37,779 nt of DNA from Pseudomonadota bacterium (GCA_023416335.1 JAEZHY010000012.1:1-37779), one strand, 5' to 3'; shown: positions 8,354 through 16,602, counted from the stretch's first letter. Numbers and translations: made by a program. The notes: generated by a model not told the origin, from the letters alone.

Positions 8354-8740
8354 ATGGGACTCGATGTTCTGCTCGTGGACGATGAAGAGGAGTTTGCGGA
8401 TGCTTTTGCAGAGCGGTTGCGACTGCGCGGCTTCAGCACTCATATTGCCAACAACGGCGAACAGGGACTGCGGATGATCGCCGAAGGTCTTGCCAAAGTG
8501 GTCATCCTCGATTTGAAGATGCCCGGAATGGACGGCCTGGAAGTTTTGCGGCGCCTGAAAAGGAGCAACCCGGAAGTGCGAGTGATAATTCTTTCGGGTC
8601 ACGGTTCGGAAGGCGACGAGGTTTACGCCCGAAACCTTGGTGCTTTCGACTATTTCAGAAAGCCGGCCGATATCGGCGCAATCCTGGAGGCGCTGAAGAG
8701 GGCCGAACAGGGCATGGAATTGCAGGGCAGCGCTTTTTAA
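8354..8740 (+). CDS. Stand-alone response regulator receiver (REC 3)
   Basis: A 128-residue receiver with no output domain. Asp9-Asp10 form the acidic pocket, Asp53 (ILDLKMPG) is the phosphoacceptor, and the switch segment is ILSGHGS with Ser in place of the usual Thr; the Lys is in YFRKPA. The reading frame is open upstream to 8177 inside the preceding gene, but ATG 8354 begins right at the first strand and has AAGGA 10 nt upstream, so that start was chosen. It is 61 bp after the kinase-like gene lacking catalytic motifs, a possible phosphotransfer partner. A 323-bp non-coding gap follows, so it may end the first transcription unit. Confidence 0.9.
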   Translation: MGLDVLLVDDEEEFADAFAERLRLRGFSTHIANNGEQGLRMIAEGLAKVVILDLKMPGMDGLEVLRRLKRSNPEVRVIILSGHGSEGDEVYARNLGAFDYFRKPADIGAILEALKRAEQGMELQGSAF

Positions 8741-9063
8741 TTTCCCAAGAGACAGGAGAAAACGGCCGGCCCCGTCTCATCGTGCGCGAAAGCACGGGGA
8801 CACACTCCTTGCATCGAACCCCTTCCGTCAAATGACTGCAGACCGGGTAAAGAGTGTCTCCGGAGATTCGTTGATTATTACAGCGATTATTTTGATACTT
8901 TAGGTTTCTGCAGTTGCATCTTCACTGATTGATAATATACCATCTACGGCTACCATGCTTCCTGTTGTCGGTTATTGAGCAGCGCAATTCCGGGTGCCGA
9001 CAAGGGTGTTCCATCGCTGCTCTTCCCTGCAACGTAAGTCGACCCGAAAAGGAGTAGGTTTTT
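8741..9063 (+). other. Long intergenic region before the stress-protein gene
   Basis: This 323-bp stretch has no convincing gene. A small hairpin (CGTGC 8781-8785 with GCACG 8792-8796, loop GCGAAA) has no T-run, so it is a poor terminator. GGGGACACACTC (8796-8807) can pair with GAGTGTCTCC (8852-8861) if an AC bulge is allowed, enclosing about 44 nt. An AT-rich part at 8870-8940 holds a possible extended -10 promoter. The end (9049-9054, AAGGAG) is a good ribosome binding site for the gene at 9064. No known riboswitch was recognised. Confidence 0.5.
8930..8938 (+). promoter_or_regulatory. Possible extended -10 promoter for the universal stress protein unit
   Basis: TG at 8930-8931, one base, then TAATAT at 8933-8938 gives an extended -10 element in an AT-rich island. 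No good -35 lies 17 bp upstream. It would give a leader of about 120 nt before the gene at 9064. It may drive the second half of the signalling island. Confidence 0.35.
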
Positions 9064-9510
9064 ATGCCGTACAGCACTATAGTTTGCGGAGTAACCGGCT
9101 CCGCACATGCTCAGAAGGCTGCGCTTGAAGCGGCGGTTCTTGCGAAAAGGGACAATGCGAAACTCGTTTATGTCTATGCGGTTGACGCTTCATTCCTCTC
9201 GTCCGGGCGCGGGACGGTGGAACTGAGCAGCGAAGCCGTCAATGATTCGCTTGCGAATCTCGGAGAGCACATACTCTTTCACGCCGAACAGCTCGCACGG
9301 ACCCAGGGGGTCGTTCCTGAAAAAGTTCTGCGCAGGGGACCGGTTCTCGAAGTGCTCAAGCAGGTGGTAAGCGAACAAAAGGCCGATATCCTGCTGCTCG
9401 GGCATGAGGAGAGGTCGTTTTTCGACAGAATGCTTTTCAAGGGCAGTGTGGAAGACCATGTCCAGGAACTGAAAGGGCAAACCGGGGTTGAGGTCGATAT
9501 CGTAAAATGA
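9064..9510 (+). CDS. Universal stress protein (UspA family)
   Basis: A 148-residue single-domain USP. The first strand (STIVCGVTGSAHAQKAALEAA), the central VYVYAVD and the final nucleotide-loop region LLLGHEERSFFDRMLFKGSVEDHV are typical. In the ATP-binding loop the usual G-x-x-G-x9-G-S/T pattern has Glu at the second glycine, while the last GSV is kept, so ATP binding is uncertain. AAGGAG lies 9 nt before ATG 9064. It is the first gene after the long gap and 61 bp before a second Cache-type kinase, so it probably belongs to the same regulon as the signalling genes around it. Confidence 0.9.
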   Translation: MPYSTIVCGVTGSAHAQKAALEAAVLAKRDNAKLVYVYAVDASFLSSGRGTVELSSEAVNDSLANLGEHILFHAEQLARTQGVVPEKVLRRGPVLEVLKQVVSEQKADILLLGHEERSFFDRMLFKGSVEDHVQELKGQTGVEVDIVK

Positions 9511-9571
9511 TTGTTTGAAACAGCCCTTTGATGCGGCTGTGGTATGTACCGGGAAAGCTGCAAGAGTATAA

Positions 9572-11314
9572 ATGGAAGGCAGGCAATATTATAAGTCGCT
9601 GACCAGGAACATGATTCTTATCATGATCCTGGTCTCTTTTACACCTTTGATCCTGATAGCAGGTCTCATCGGATACAATTTCGAGACTGCCTACAGAGAG
9701 AAGGTGGTGGCGCATCTGCAGGAACTGGTCGAAAAGCACCAGCAGAATATAAACGCCTTCCTCGACGAAAAGCTCTCATATATCAAGGTCCTGGCCGATT
9801 CTTACAGCTATGAGGATCTGACCCGCACCGCATTTCTACAGAACAAACTCATGATCCTGCAAAACGCCTATTCCGGGATATACGTCGATCTGGGAGTGAT
9901 CGACGCATCGGGCGTGCAGATTGCTTATGCCGGGAACCTGAAGCTGGAACGTGCGGACTATTCCAGGGCCGAATGGTTCCGGGAAGCAATGAAGAGAGAC
10001 TATTACATCAGCGATGTCTCGCTTGGATATCGCGGGACACCGCACTTCACCGTGGCAGTTAAAAAGAAGCGCGGCGGCAGCGACTGGATCCTGCGGGCGA
10101 CCATAGACTTTCTTGCCTTCAACTCCCTGGTGGAAAATCTCAGAATTGGAAGCACGGGCTCCGCGCTCATCATAAACAGTGAAGGAGAGTTCCAGACTCG
10201 CCCGAGAAGCGGATATCTGCCGGATATGGTTGATTTGCTGCGAAAGACTTCGTGGGCAAAGGTGCCGCCGAAAAGCGATGCCGGTGCATCAGTGGTCCAC
10301 GCGTCGGAATTCAAACCCGTCTTGTCGCGCAGTCAGCTGGTGTTCGGCACACTGAAGGGCAGTGAACAAAACTTCATATACATACTGATGCCTCTCAAGA
10401 ACGGTGAGTGGACGCTCGCGTATCAGCAGGAAGAAAGCGATGCATTCTCGGAACTCCACAAAGCAAGAATACTCGCTTTGGCGATATTCTTTTGCGGCGG
10501 GTTCGGTATTTTGACTATGGCATTTTTCCTGTCCCGAAAGGTTGTCGGCAGGATTGAAAAAGCCGACCGGGAAAAAGAACTCATGAACCAACAGGTTATC
10601 GAGGCCGGCAAACTGGCCTCTGTTGGTGAACTCGCGGCAGGTATTGCGCATGAGATAAACAACCCGGTTGCCATTATGGTCGAAGAAGCCGGCTGGATGG
10701 AGGACCTGCTCGAGGAAGAAGAATTTGAAAAGAGCCAAAACGTCGACGAGTTCAGACGATCGCTGAAGCAGATCGCCGTCCAGGGCGACAGGTGCAAAGA
10801 GATCACGCATAAGCTGTTGAGCTTTGCACGTCATACCGACCCGGTTCATCGTGAAATGCAGGTTAATGAAACTATCGAAGAGATCCTGAGCATTTTCGAC
10901 CAGAGGTCGAAGTTCAGCAATATCAGAATACAGGCCGAACTCGATCCGGAATTGCCCGCGATATCGGCATCCCCTTCTGAGCTGCAGCAGGTTTTTATGA
11001 ACCTGATAAACAATGCAATAGACGCGATGGGCTCGGGAGGCGGGCTGCTTGAAATTCGCAGCAGAACCGAGGGCGGCTGGGTCGTTGTAGATATTGCCGA
11101 CACGGGACACGGCATTCCGAAAGAAGTCCTTGCGCGCATGTTCGATCCCTTCTTTACAACCAAGCAGGTCGGCAAAGGCACAGGGTTGGGACTGTCCATC
11201 TGCTATGGGATCGTAAAAAAGCTTGGAGGAAAGATCGAGGTGGACAGTTCGGTAGGCCTGGGCACCACCTTTCATGTTTTCCTCCCGCTGCACGCCTCCG
11301 GCGTTGCTGATTGA
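9572..11314 (+). CDS. Membrane sensor histidine kinase, second Cache-type paralogue
   Basis: A 580-residue kinase, with membrane segments at about residues 13-34 and 300-322. The extracytoplasmic domain between them is alignable by eye with that of the kinase at 1961 (shared DLGVID, WILRATID and TGSALIINSEG-like segments), so the two are paralogues. The DHp domain carries His360 in GIAHEINNP. The catalytic domain is complete: VFMNLINNAIDAM, DIADTGHG, FDPFFTTK and GTGLGLS. No HAMP domain is obvious. ATG 9572 has only a weak purine-rich region upstream. Two lone receiver genes follow directly, the first starting 11 bp after its stop, and are the likely phosphorylation targets. Confidence 0.93.
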   Translation: MEGRQYYKSLTRNMILIMILVSFTPLILIAGLIGYNFETAYREKVVAHLQELVEKHQQNINAFLDEKLSYIKVLADSYSYEDLTRTAFLQNKLMILQNAYSGIYVDLGVIDASGVQIAYAGNLKLERADYSRAEWFREAMKRDYYISDVSLGYRGTPHFTVAVKKKRGGSDWILRATIDFLAFNSLVENLRIGSTGSALIINSEGEFQTRPRSGYLPDMVDLLRKTSWAKVPPKSDAGASVVHASEFKPVLSRSQLVFGTLKGSEQNFIYILMPLKNGEWTLAYQQEESDAFSELHKARILALAIFFCGGFGILTMAFFLSRKVVGRIEKADREKELMNQQVIEAGKLASVGELAAGIAHEINNPVAIMVEEAGWMEDLLEEEEFEKSQNVDEFRRSLKQIAVQGDRCKEITHKLLSFARHTDPVHREMQVNETIEEILSIFDQRSKFSNIRIQAELDPELPAISASPSELQQVFMNLINNAIDAMGSGGGLLEIRSRTEGGWVVVDIADTGHGIPKEVLARMFDPFFTTKQVGKGTGLGLSICYGIVKKLGGKIEVDSSVGLGTTFHVFLPLHASGVAD

Positions 11315-11325
11315 CGGGAGAGTAT

Positions 11326-11757
11326 ATGGATACGACTGTGCTGATTGTCGACGATGAAGTTCCATTTGTTGAAACGCTCACGAAAAGGCTCGTAAAAAGG
11401 GGACTTCGTATTCTTTCGGCGCACAGCGGGCCGGAAGCACTCGATCTTTTGACCGGAAATAACGGGATCGACGTGGTAATTCTCGATGTAAAAATGCCTG
11501 ATATGGATGGGATAGCAACGCTGCGTGAAATCAAGGCTGCCGACCCGGCGGTCGAAGTGCTGATGCTCACGGGACATGCCTCGATGGAAAGCGCCCTGGA
11601 CGGAATGCGACTCGGCGCTTTTGATTACTTTATGAAACCCTGCAGCATCGAGCAGATCTTTGCCAAGATTTGTGAAGCGAAGGAAAAGAAGCGGAAGAGT
11701 GAAGAAGGAATTTCTCAGTCTGAAGCCCAGAAACGCGGCACAAAGGGAGATTTATGA
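11326..11757 (+). CDS. Stand-alone response regulator receiver (REC 4)
   Basis: A 143-residue receiver with a short charged C-terminal tail rich in Lys and Glu. Asp9-Asp10 and phosphoacceptor Asp54 (ILDVKMPD) are present, with MLTGHAS as the switch segment and YFMKPC around the conserved Lys. The start is ATG 11326 with GGGAG 5 nt upstream; a TTG at 11311 inside the kinase gene is less likely. It overlaps the next receiver gene by ATGA, so the two are translationally coupled. It has no DNA-binding or enzymatic output. Confidence 0.9.
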   Translation: MDTTVLIVDDEVPFVETLTKRLVKRGLRILSAHSGPEALDLLTGNNGIDVVILDVKMPDMDGIATLREIKAADPAVEVLMLTGHASMESALDGMRLGAFDYFMKPCSIEQIFAKICEAKEKKRKSEEGISQSEAQKRGTKGDL

Positions 11758-12161
11758 TGTCCCCGGAGAGCGCCCGGGATACGAATGACAAGAAGAAAAT
11801 CAGGCTCCTTCTCGTTGACGACGAAGAGGGATATGTCGCCGTTTTGGCAAAAAGGCTTGTCAAACGTAACTTTGACGTTAAAATCGCACTTTCGGGTTCT
11901 GAAGCAGTTCGCATCTTTCGAAACACATCTTTCGATATCGCGGTTGTGGATCTGAAGATGGACGACATGGACGGCATCGAGGTCCTCAAGGCATTTAAAG
12001 CTTTGGAACCCAAAATGCCCGTGATCATTTTGACCGGGCACGGGTCTGAAACCGCGGCCCGCGAGGGAATTGCATACGGGGCTTTTGATTACCTGATAAA
12101 GCCTTGTGAACTTTCAGAGTTGATTGCATGCATCAAAGAAGCATGCGCAGAGAATTGCTGA
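11754..12161 (+). CDS. Stand-alone response regulator receiver (REC 5)
   Basis: A 135-residue receiver preceded by about 14 polar residues. Asp22-Asp23, phosphoacceptor Asp66 (VVDLKMDD, where the family usually has MPG), ILTGHGS and the Lys in YLIKPC are visible. The start at 11754 overlaps the previous stop; ATG 11757 is equally possible, and GGGAG lies just upstream of both. It closes the signalling island; a 94-bp gap separates it from the liv genes. It shares the unusual KPC ending with its neighbour, which suggests a tandem duplication. Confidence 0.9.
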   Translation: MMSPESARDTNDKKKIRLLLVDDEEGYVAVLAKRLVKRNFDVKIALSGSEAVRIFRNTSFDIAVVDLKMDDMDGIEVLKAFKALEPKMPVIILTGHGSETAAREGIAYGAFDYLIKPCELSELIACIKEACAENC

Positions 12162-12255
12162 TCGTGTTCCGTTCGTTTCGCCGTCCTTCGCCGGACCGAA
12201 GCCGGTGGGCTGACCGGTCTACGATAACAAACAATTGGCGGAGAAAACGGCGCCT

Positions 12256-13143
12256 GTGACTCTAACTCTTTTCTTTCAGCAAGTCATAAACGGTATTTCA
12301 CTCGGAAGCCTTTACGCACTCGTCGCCATCGGGTACACGATGGTTTACGGTATCCTGCGGCTCATCAATTTCGCTCACGGCGATCTTCTGATGGTTTCCG
12401 CATACACGGCAATTTACGGTATTCTGGTTTTCTCTCTTCCCTGGTTCTTGAGTTTTCCTCTCGCCGTGATCGTGACCGGTGCGGTCGGAATCCTGCTCGA
12501 CAAAGCCGCCTACAAGCCTCTGCGGCAGGCCCCGCGTATTTCCCTGCTAATTTCGGCCATCGGTGCTTCATTTTTGATGGAGAACCTGGCGCTGGTATTT
12601 ATCGGTGGTGTTCCCAAGCCCTTTCCGAGACCGGAGTTCTTCAGCCATGTCATCGTTGTCGGAGGTCTGCACATCCAGGTACTGACGATTTACACTCCGC
12701 TCGTGACAATACTTCTCTTTTTCGGACTTCTCTATATCGTCTTCAGGACCAGAGCCGGTAAGGCAATGCGCGCCGCTTCGCGTGACTTCGAGGCTACCCG
12801 CCTCATGGGGATCAATCTCGACAGGATCATAGCGCTCACGTTTCTCCTCGGCTCATGTCTCGCCGCCGCAGGCGGGATCATGTGGGCAATGAAGTATCCC
12901 CAGGTAAACCCGTTCATGGGAGTCATTCCCGGGCTCAAGGCGTTTATTGCCGCCGTTTTGGGCGGGATCGGGAACATAATGGGCGCCGTGATCGGAGGAT
13001 TTCTCCTGGGTTTGGGAGAAATCCTGATCGTGGCTCTTGTGCCCGACCTGGCACAATACCGCGATGCTTTCTCCTTTCTCATATTGATCCTTGTACTTCT
13101 TTTCAGACCGACTGGAATAATGGGAGAGCCGATTGTCGATTAG
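12256..13143 (+). CDS. livH: Branched-chain amino acid ABC transporter permease LivH
   Basis: A 295-residue polytopic inner-membrane permease of the LivH family, half of the membrane channel for branched-chain or related amino acids. The N-terminal LFFQQVINGISLGSLYALVAIGY and the INFAHGDL motif are diagnostic, as is the C-terminal AAVLGGIGN segment. The start chosen is GTG 12256, because it matches the usual length and has GCGGAGAA (12238-12245) upstream, although the spacing of about 12 nt is long; a TTG at 12235 would add seven residues. It is followed by livM, livG and livF on the same strand. No binding-protein gene is next to this cluster. Confidence 0.93.
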   Translation: MTLTLFFQQVINGISLGSLYALVAIGYTMVYGILRLINFAHGDLLMVSAYTAIYGILVFSLPWFLSFPLAVIVTGAVGILLDKAAYKPLRQAPRISLLISAIGASFLMENLALVFIGGVPKPFPRPEFFSHVIVVGGLHIQVLTIYTPLVTILLFFGLLYIVFRTRAGKAMRAASRDFEATRLMGINLDRIIALTFLLGSCLAAAGGIMWAMKYPQVNPFMGVIPGLKAFIAAVLGGIGNIMGAVIGGFLLGLGEILIVALVPDLAQYRDAFSFLILILVLLFRPTGIMGEPIVD

Positions 13144-13203
13144 CATCAGGCGAAAAGTCGTTTCCGGCCTCACACGCAAGCCGGTCGTTTTGGAAGTGCC
13201 CTT

Positions 13204-14256
13204 ATGAATGAACAACTGAAATTCCGCCTCAATGTAGCTGCGTTCTTCCTCCTGGTGGGGATACTCTATCTGTTCGGGAAATACGGGTCCGACTATCAGG
13301 TTAGGATCCTCAACAATATCGCAATCTACATAATCCTTGCGGTGAGCTACAATCTTATAAACGGAGTCTGCGGAATCCTGCACCTCGGTCCGAACGGGTT
13401 CATTGCAATCGGGGCCTACACCTCTGCACTGCTGACGATGACCCCGGCCGAAAAGCACATCAATTTCATGCTCCAGCAACTGGTTTGGCCTCTCAGCGTG
13501 ATTCACGTGCCTTTCGTCGTATCGCTTGTTGCGGCCGGTGTTGTAGCTGCTGCAGTAGCCTTCCTTATCAGTTTCCCGGTCTTCAGGGTGCGGGGTGATT
13601 ATCTCGCCATTGTGACCCTGGGTTTTGGCGAAGTAATCCGGGTGCTCTGCAATGCGGGCCAGAGTATAACGAACGGTCCGCTCGGATTGAAAGGCTTGAA
13701 ACCGTACACCAACCTCTGGTGGTCGTGGGGGATCGCGATCTTGACGGTGTTCCTGGTCGCGAAGCTCGTAAAGAGCAGTTACGGGAGGGCGATGAAGGCT
13801 ATCCGGGACGATGAGAGCGCCGCGCGTGCAATGGGGGTCGATCCTTTCAGGCACCTGCTGCTCGCATTTCTCGTCAGCGCCTTTTTCTCGGGGATCGCCG
13901 GCGGACTGCTGGCTCACCTTATCACCACAATCTCGCCGTCCCTTTTTACATTCTTTCTTACCTTCAATCTTCTGATTGTCATTGTGGTGGGTGGACTCGG
14001 GAGTACGACCGGAGCCGTCATAGGAGCGGTCCTGTTTGCGTGGGGGGGCGAGGCCCTGCGAATAGTCGAACAGCCGGTGAACCTCGGCTTTTTCTCCATC
14101 CCCGGGATTCCCGGCATGCGCATGGTTGTTTTCAGCCTGATCCTTCTGCTTGTCATTATCTTCGCGAGAAGAGGCATCATGGGCCGCAGAGAGTTCAGCT
14201 GGGACCCCCTGATCGCTCCATTTTTCAAAGGGAGCGGCAGGAGCGTCAAGTCATGA
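13204..14256 (+). CDS. livM: Branched-chain amino acid ABC transporter permease LivM
   Basis: A 350-residue membrane permease, partner of LivH. Signatures are NLINGVCGILHLGPNGFIAIGAYTS near the N-terminus, FRVRGDYLAIVTLGFGEVIRV in the middle and VVGGLGSTTGAVIGA in the C-terminal half. About eight to ten hydrophobic segments are visible. A stretch at about residues 76-105 between membrane segments is longer than in the second LivM (26951-27925). ATG 13204 is 60 bp after livH. The stop overlaps the livG start as ATGA. Confidence 0.93.
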   Translation: MNEQLKFRLNVAAFFLLVGILYLFGKYGSDYQVRILNNIAIYIILAVSYNLINGVCGILHLGPNGFIAIGAYTSALLTMTPAEKHINFMLQQLVWPLSVIHVPFVVSLVAAGVVAAAVAFLISFPVFRVRGDYLAIVTLGFGEVIRVLCNAGQSITNGPLGLKGLKPYTNLWWSWGIAILTVFLVAKLVKSSYGRAMKAIRDDESAARAMGVDPFRHLLLAFLVSAFFSGIAGGLLAHLITTISPSLFTFFLTFNLLIVIVVGGLGSTTGAVIGAVLFAWGGEALRIVEQPVNLGFFSIPGIPGMRMVVFSLILLLVIIFARRGIMGRREFSWDPLIAPFFKGSGRSVKS

Positions 14257-15032
14257 ATCCCATTTTCGAAATGCGAAATGTGACGAAGCAATTCGGCGGC
14301 TTATACGCGGTAAACGATTTTTCTCTCGCCATTGGTTCACACGAACTGATCGGGTTGATTGGGCCCAACGGCGCTGGAAAAACAACCGTATTCAACCTGA
14401 TAACCGGTATGCTGAAGCCGACTGCGGGCGACGTCTTCTGGAAGGGCGAGAATATAACGCGCCTTCCCCCTCATTTGGTCACTGCAAGAGGAATTGCCCG
14501 GACGTTTCAAAATATCAAGCTGTTTTCAGACATGACCGTTGTTGAAAATGTAATGGTTTCTTTTCATTTCTCCCTGAAATCGAATTTCCTGAAAGCCATG
14601 ATCGGTTTACCCTCGCACACGGCTGAAGAGAAGAGAATCCGAAAAGAATCCATGGATCACCTTATCGAATGCGGCCTTGCCGATCTGGCGGAAGAGAAGG
14701 CGCAAAATCTTCCATACGGAAAGCAAAGACTTCTGGAAATCGCCCGGGCCCTTGCGACCCGTCCGGACCTGCTCCTGCTCGATGAACCGGCTGCAGGGAT
14801 GAATCCCATGGAAAAGATCGAGCTTGCCCAATTTGTTCGGGAAATTCGGGACAGGCACAAGGTCGCCGTGCTTTTGATCGAACACGATATGAAATTTGTA
14901 ATGGGTCTGTGTGAGCGCATTAAAGTGCTGGATTACGGCATTTCGATCGCGGAAGGTACGCCGGAAGAGATCAGAAAAGATCAGCGCGTGATTCGTGCAT
15001 ACCTGGGGGGCTCGAAATATGCTGCGGGCTGA
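14253..15032 (+). CDS. livG: Branched-chain amino acid ABC transporter ATP-binding protein LivG
   Basis: A 259-residue cytoplasmic ATPase that powers the LivHM channel. Walker A is GPNGAGKTT, the signature region is [15 protein letters not shown] (the divergent form usual in LivG) and Walker B with the catalytic Glu is LLLLDEPAAGMN; the H loop is LLIEHDM. ATG 14253 overlaps the livM stop and has AGGAG 9 nt upstream. The frame is open further upstream inside livM, but those residues do not match the family. It overlaps livF by 14 bp. Confidence 0.94.
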   Translation: MNPIFEMRNVTKQFGGLYAVNDFSLAIGSHELIGLIGPNGAGKTTVFNLITGMLKPTAGDVFWKGENITRLPPHLVTARGIARTFQNIKLFSDMTVVENVMVSFHFSLKSNFLKAMIGLPSHTAEEKRIRKESMDHLIECGLADLAEEKAQNLPYGKQRLLEIARALATRPDLLLLDEPAAGMNPMEKIELAQFVREIRDRHKVAVLLIEHDMKFVMGLCERIKVLDYGISIAEGTPEEIRKDQRVIRAYLGGSKYAAG

Positions 15033-15723
15033 TAATCTCCAGGTATTCTATGACGGCATCCATGCACTGAAAGGCGTCAGCCTGGAGGTCCATGAGGGGC
15101 AGATCGTAACGTTGATCGGCGCCAACGGGGCCGGCAAGACGACGGTACTGAAAGTGATAGTTGGTCTGGTGCGGCCGCGTTCGGGGGCTGTCTATTTCCG
15201 CGGAGACGATATCACGCGTCTTCACACCCATCGCATCATTCAGAAAGGAATCGCCGTAAGTCCGGAGGGACGACGAATATTCGGAAACCTCACCGTGTTG
15301 GAGAACCTCGAACTCGGCGCCTACAATCGGGCGGCATCCGAATTTGCCGAGCAGGCGGAGTGGATTTTTTCCCTTTTCCCCCGTTTGAAGGAAAGACGGC
15401 GTCAGCTGGCCGGAACACTCAGCGGCGGGGAGCAGCAAATGGTCGCTCTGGGCAGGGCGCTCATGAGCAAACCGAAACTGGTGCTTCTCGACGAGCCTTC
15501 CCTGGGACTGGCTCCATTGATGGTTGAGGAAGTCTTCAGGGCAGTTCGTGAAATCAACCGGGAGGGGGCTACAATCCTTCTCATAGAACAAAACGCCATG
15601 GCGGCGCTCGAAGTTGCTCATTACGGCTACGTGCTCGAAACCGGCAGTGTCGTTCTGGAAGGCCCCGGGAGCGAATTGCTTAAAGACGAAGGAGTCAGAA
15701 AAGCCTACCTTGGCGAGGAATAA
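15019..15723 (+). CDS. livF: Branched-chain amino acid ABC transporter ATP-binding protein LivF
   Basis: A 234-residue ATPase, partner of LivG. Walker A is GANGAGKTT, the signature is LSGGEQQMVALGRAL and Walker B is LVLLDEPSLGLAP; the H-loop position reads LLIEQNA, as is normal for LivF. The LivF-type SPEGRRIFGNLTVLENL is present. ATG 15019 lies inside the end of livG, so translation is coupled. It ends the transporter set, and an acetoacetate-decarboxylase-family gene follows after 56 bp. Confidence 0.94.
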   Translation: MLRADNLQVFYDGIHALKGVSLEVHEGQIVTLIGANGAGKTTVLKVIVGLVRPRSGAVYFRGDDITRLHTHRIIQKGIAVSPEGRRIFGNLTVLENLELGAYNRAASEFAEQAEWIFSLFPRLKERRRQLAGTLSGGEQQMVALGRALMSKPKLVLLDEPSLGLAPLMVEEVFRAVREINREGATILLIEQNAMAALEVAHYGYVLETGSVVLEGPGSELLKDEGVRKAYLGEE

Positions 15724-15779
15724 ACAGGGCCAAAATTCCATGTGCGACCGACAATTTCTGATGCAAACAGGAGATGGCG

Positions 15780-16577
15780 ATGCTGAAAGGTTATACACTC
15801 CCCCGTACACCAAAAGGTTCCTCCAGCCTGGCACCAAATCCTCCATGGCACTACGTCGGCAATTGCCTGGCGGTCGAATTTGAAGCCGACCCGCAGGCAG
15901 TAGCCTCTTTTCTTCCCGAAGGACTCGATTTCCAATCTCCGCAATGTGCTGCGTACTTTGTCGAATGGCAGTACGCAAGCGAAGAGGGAGAGGAATATCT
16001 TGACCCTGTTCGCAGCCAGTATCGCGAGACCATTTTCCTTATATCCGCGAGCTACGAAGGTAATCCCTGCGCCTATTGCCCGTTTATCTGGGTCGATCAG
16101 GATGTCGCGATGATGCGGGGATTTGCGCAGGGGTGGCCTAAGCAAATCGGTTCAACCTGGATTACCCGCAGCTACGACCTGCCTTCAAAGGCAACTCCCG
16201 TTGCGGGCGTCGGCGGCAAATTCGGCGCTTCCCTGGCGGTGAAGGACCGCCGACTCGTAAATGCCGTTGTGACTCTGCGCGAAGAGACGACGCAACTGCC
16301 AACGCCAAACTTTGCCAGGGCGGTCAATACGAGGCATTTCCCCGAACTCGTTGCCGGACTTCACGATCGGCCGGCAGTGTATGAACTTGTGCAGCTGAAG
16401 TCCCGAGACGTACGGATCTCCACAATCTGGAAGGGAGAAGCCGACCTGGAGATCCTTGACCATCCCTACATTGAACTGCCCGACCTTCGTCCGAAAAAGG
16501 TAATTGCAGGGTATCGTTTCTCCTGCGCGCTTACCGTCGACGATCTGATTCCGCTTCGCGATCTGCGAAACAAATGA
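15780..16577 (+). CDS. Acetoacetate decarboxylase family protein
   Basis: A 265-residue soluble protein of the ADC-like superfamily. The N-terminal part (NCLAVEFEADPQAVASFLPEGL), the GFAQGWPK segment and the GYRFSCALTVDDL end fit the family. The Schiff-base lysine is most likely Lys121 in GWPKQIG, close to Lys115 of the classic enzyme. The adjacent second lysine that lowers the pKa in acetoacetate decarboxylase is Gln122 here, so the reaction may differ; some family members are aldolase-dehydratases or hydrolases. The start at ATG 15780 has AGGAG 6 nt upstream; ATG 15774 would have no room for it. It is probably cotranscribed with livHMGF, suggesting it acts on an imported keto or amino acid derivative. 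Confidence 0.82.
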   Translation: MLKGYTLPRTPKGSSSLAPNPPWHYVGNCLAVEFEADPQAVASFLPEGLDFQSPQCAAYFVEWQYASEEGEEYLDPVRSQYRETIFLISASYEGNPCAYCPFIWVDQDVAMMRGFAQGWPKQIGSTWITRSYDLPSKATPVAGVGGKFGASLAVKDRRLVNAVVTLREETTQLPTPNFARAVNTRHFPELVAGLHDRPAVYELVQLKSRDVRISTIWKGEADLEILDHPYIELPDLRPKKVIAGYRFSCALTVDDLIPLRDLRNK

Positions 16578-16602
16578 TCGACGCGGCTGCAAATTCTAAA
16601 AG

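Noticed and set aside
10289..11365. Long minus-strand frame (358 residues) opposite the second Cache kinase
   Set aside because: It is antisense to a clear kinase gene and shows no domain pattern.
12853..13917. Long minus-strand frame (354 residues) opposite livH and livM
   Set aside because: It is antisense to well-supported permease genes and has a charged, His-rich composition typical of a shadow frame.
14040..14252. Upstream extension of the livG frame
   Set aside because: It lies inside livM; ATG 14253 has a good AGGAG and matches the family start.
14971..15978. Long minus-strand frame (335 residues) opposite livF and the ADC-family gene
   Set aside because: It is antisense to two recognised genes and has no recognisable motif.
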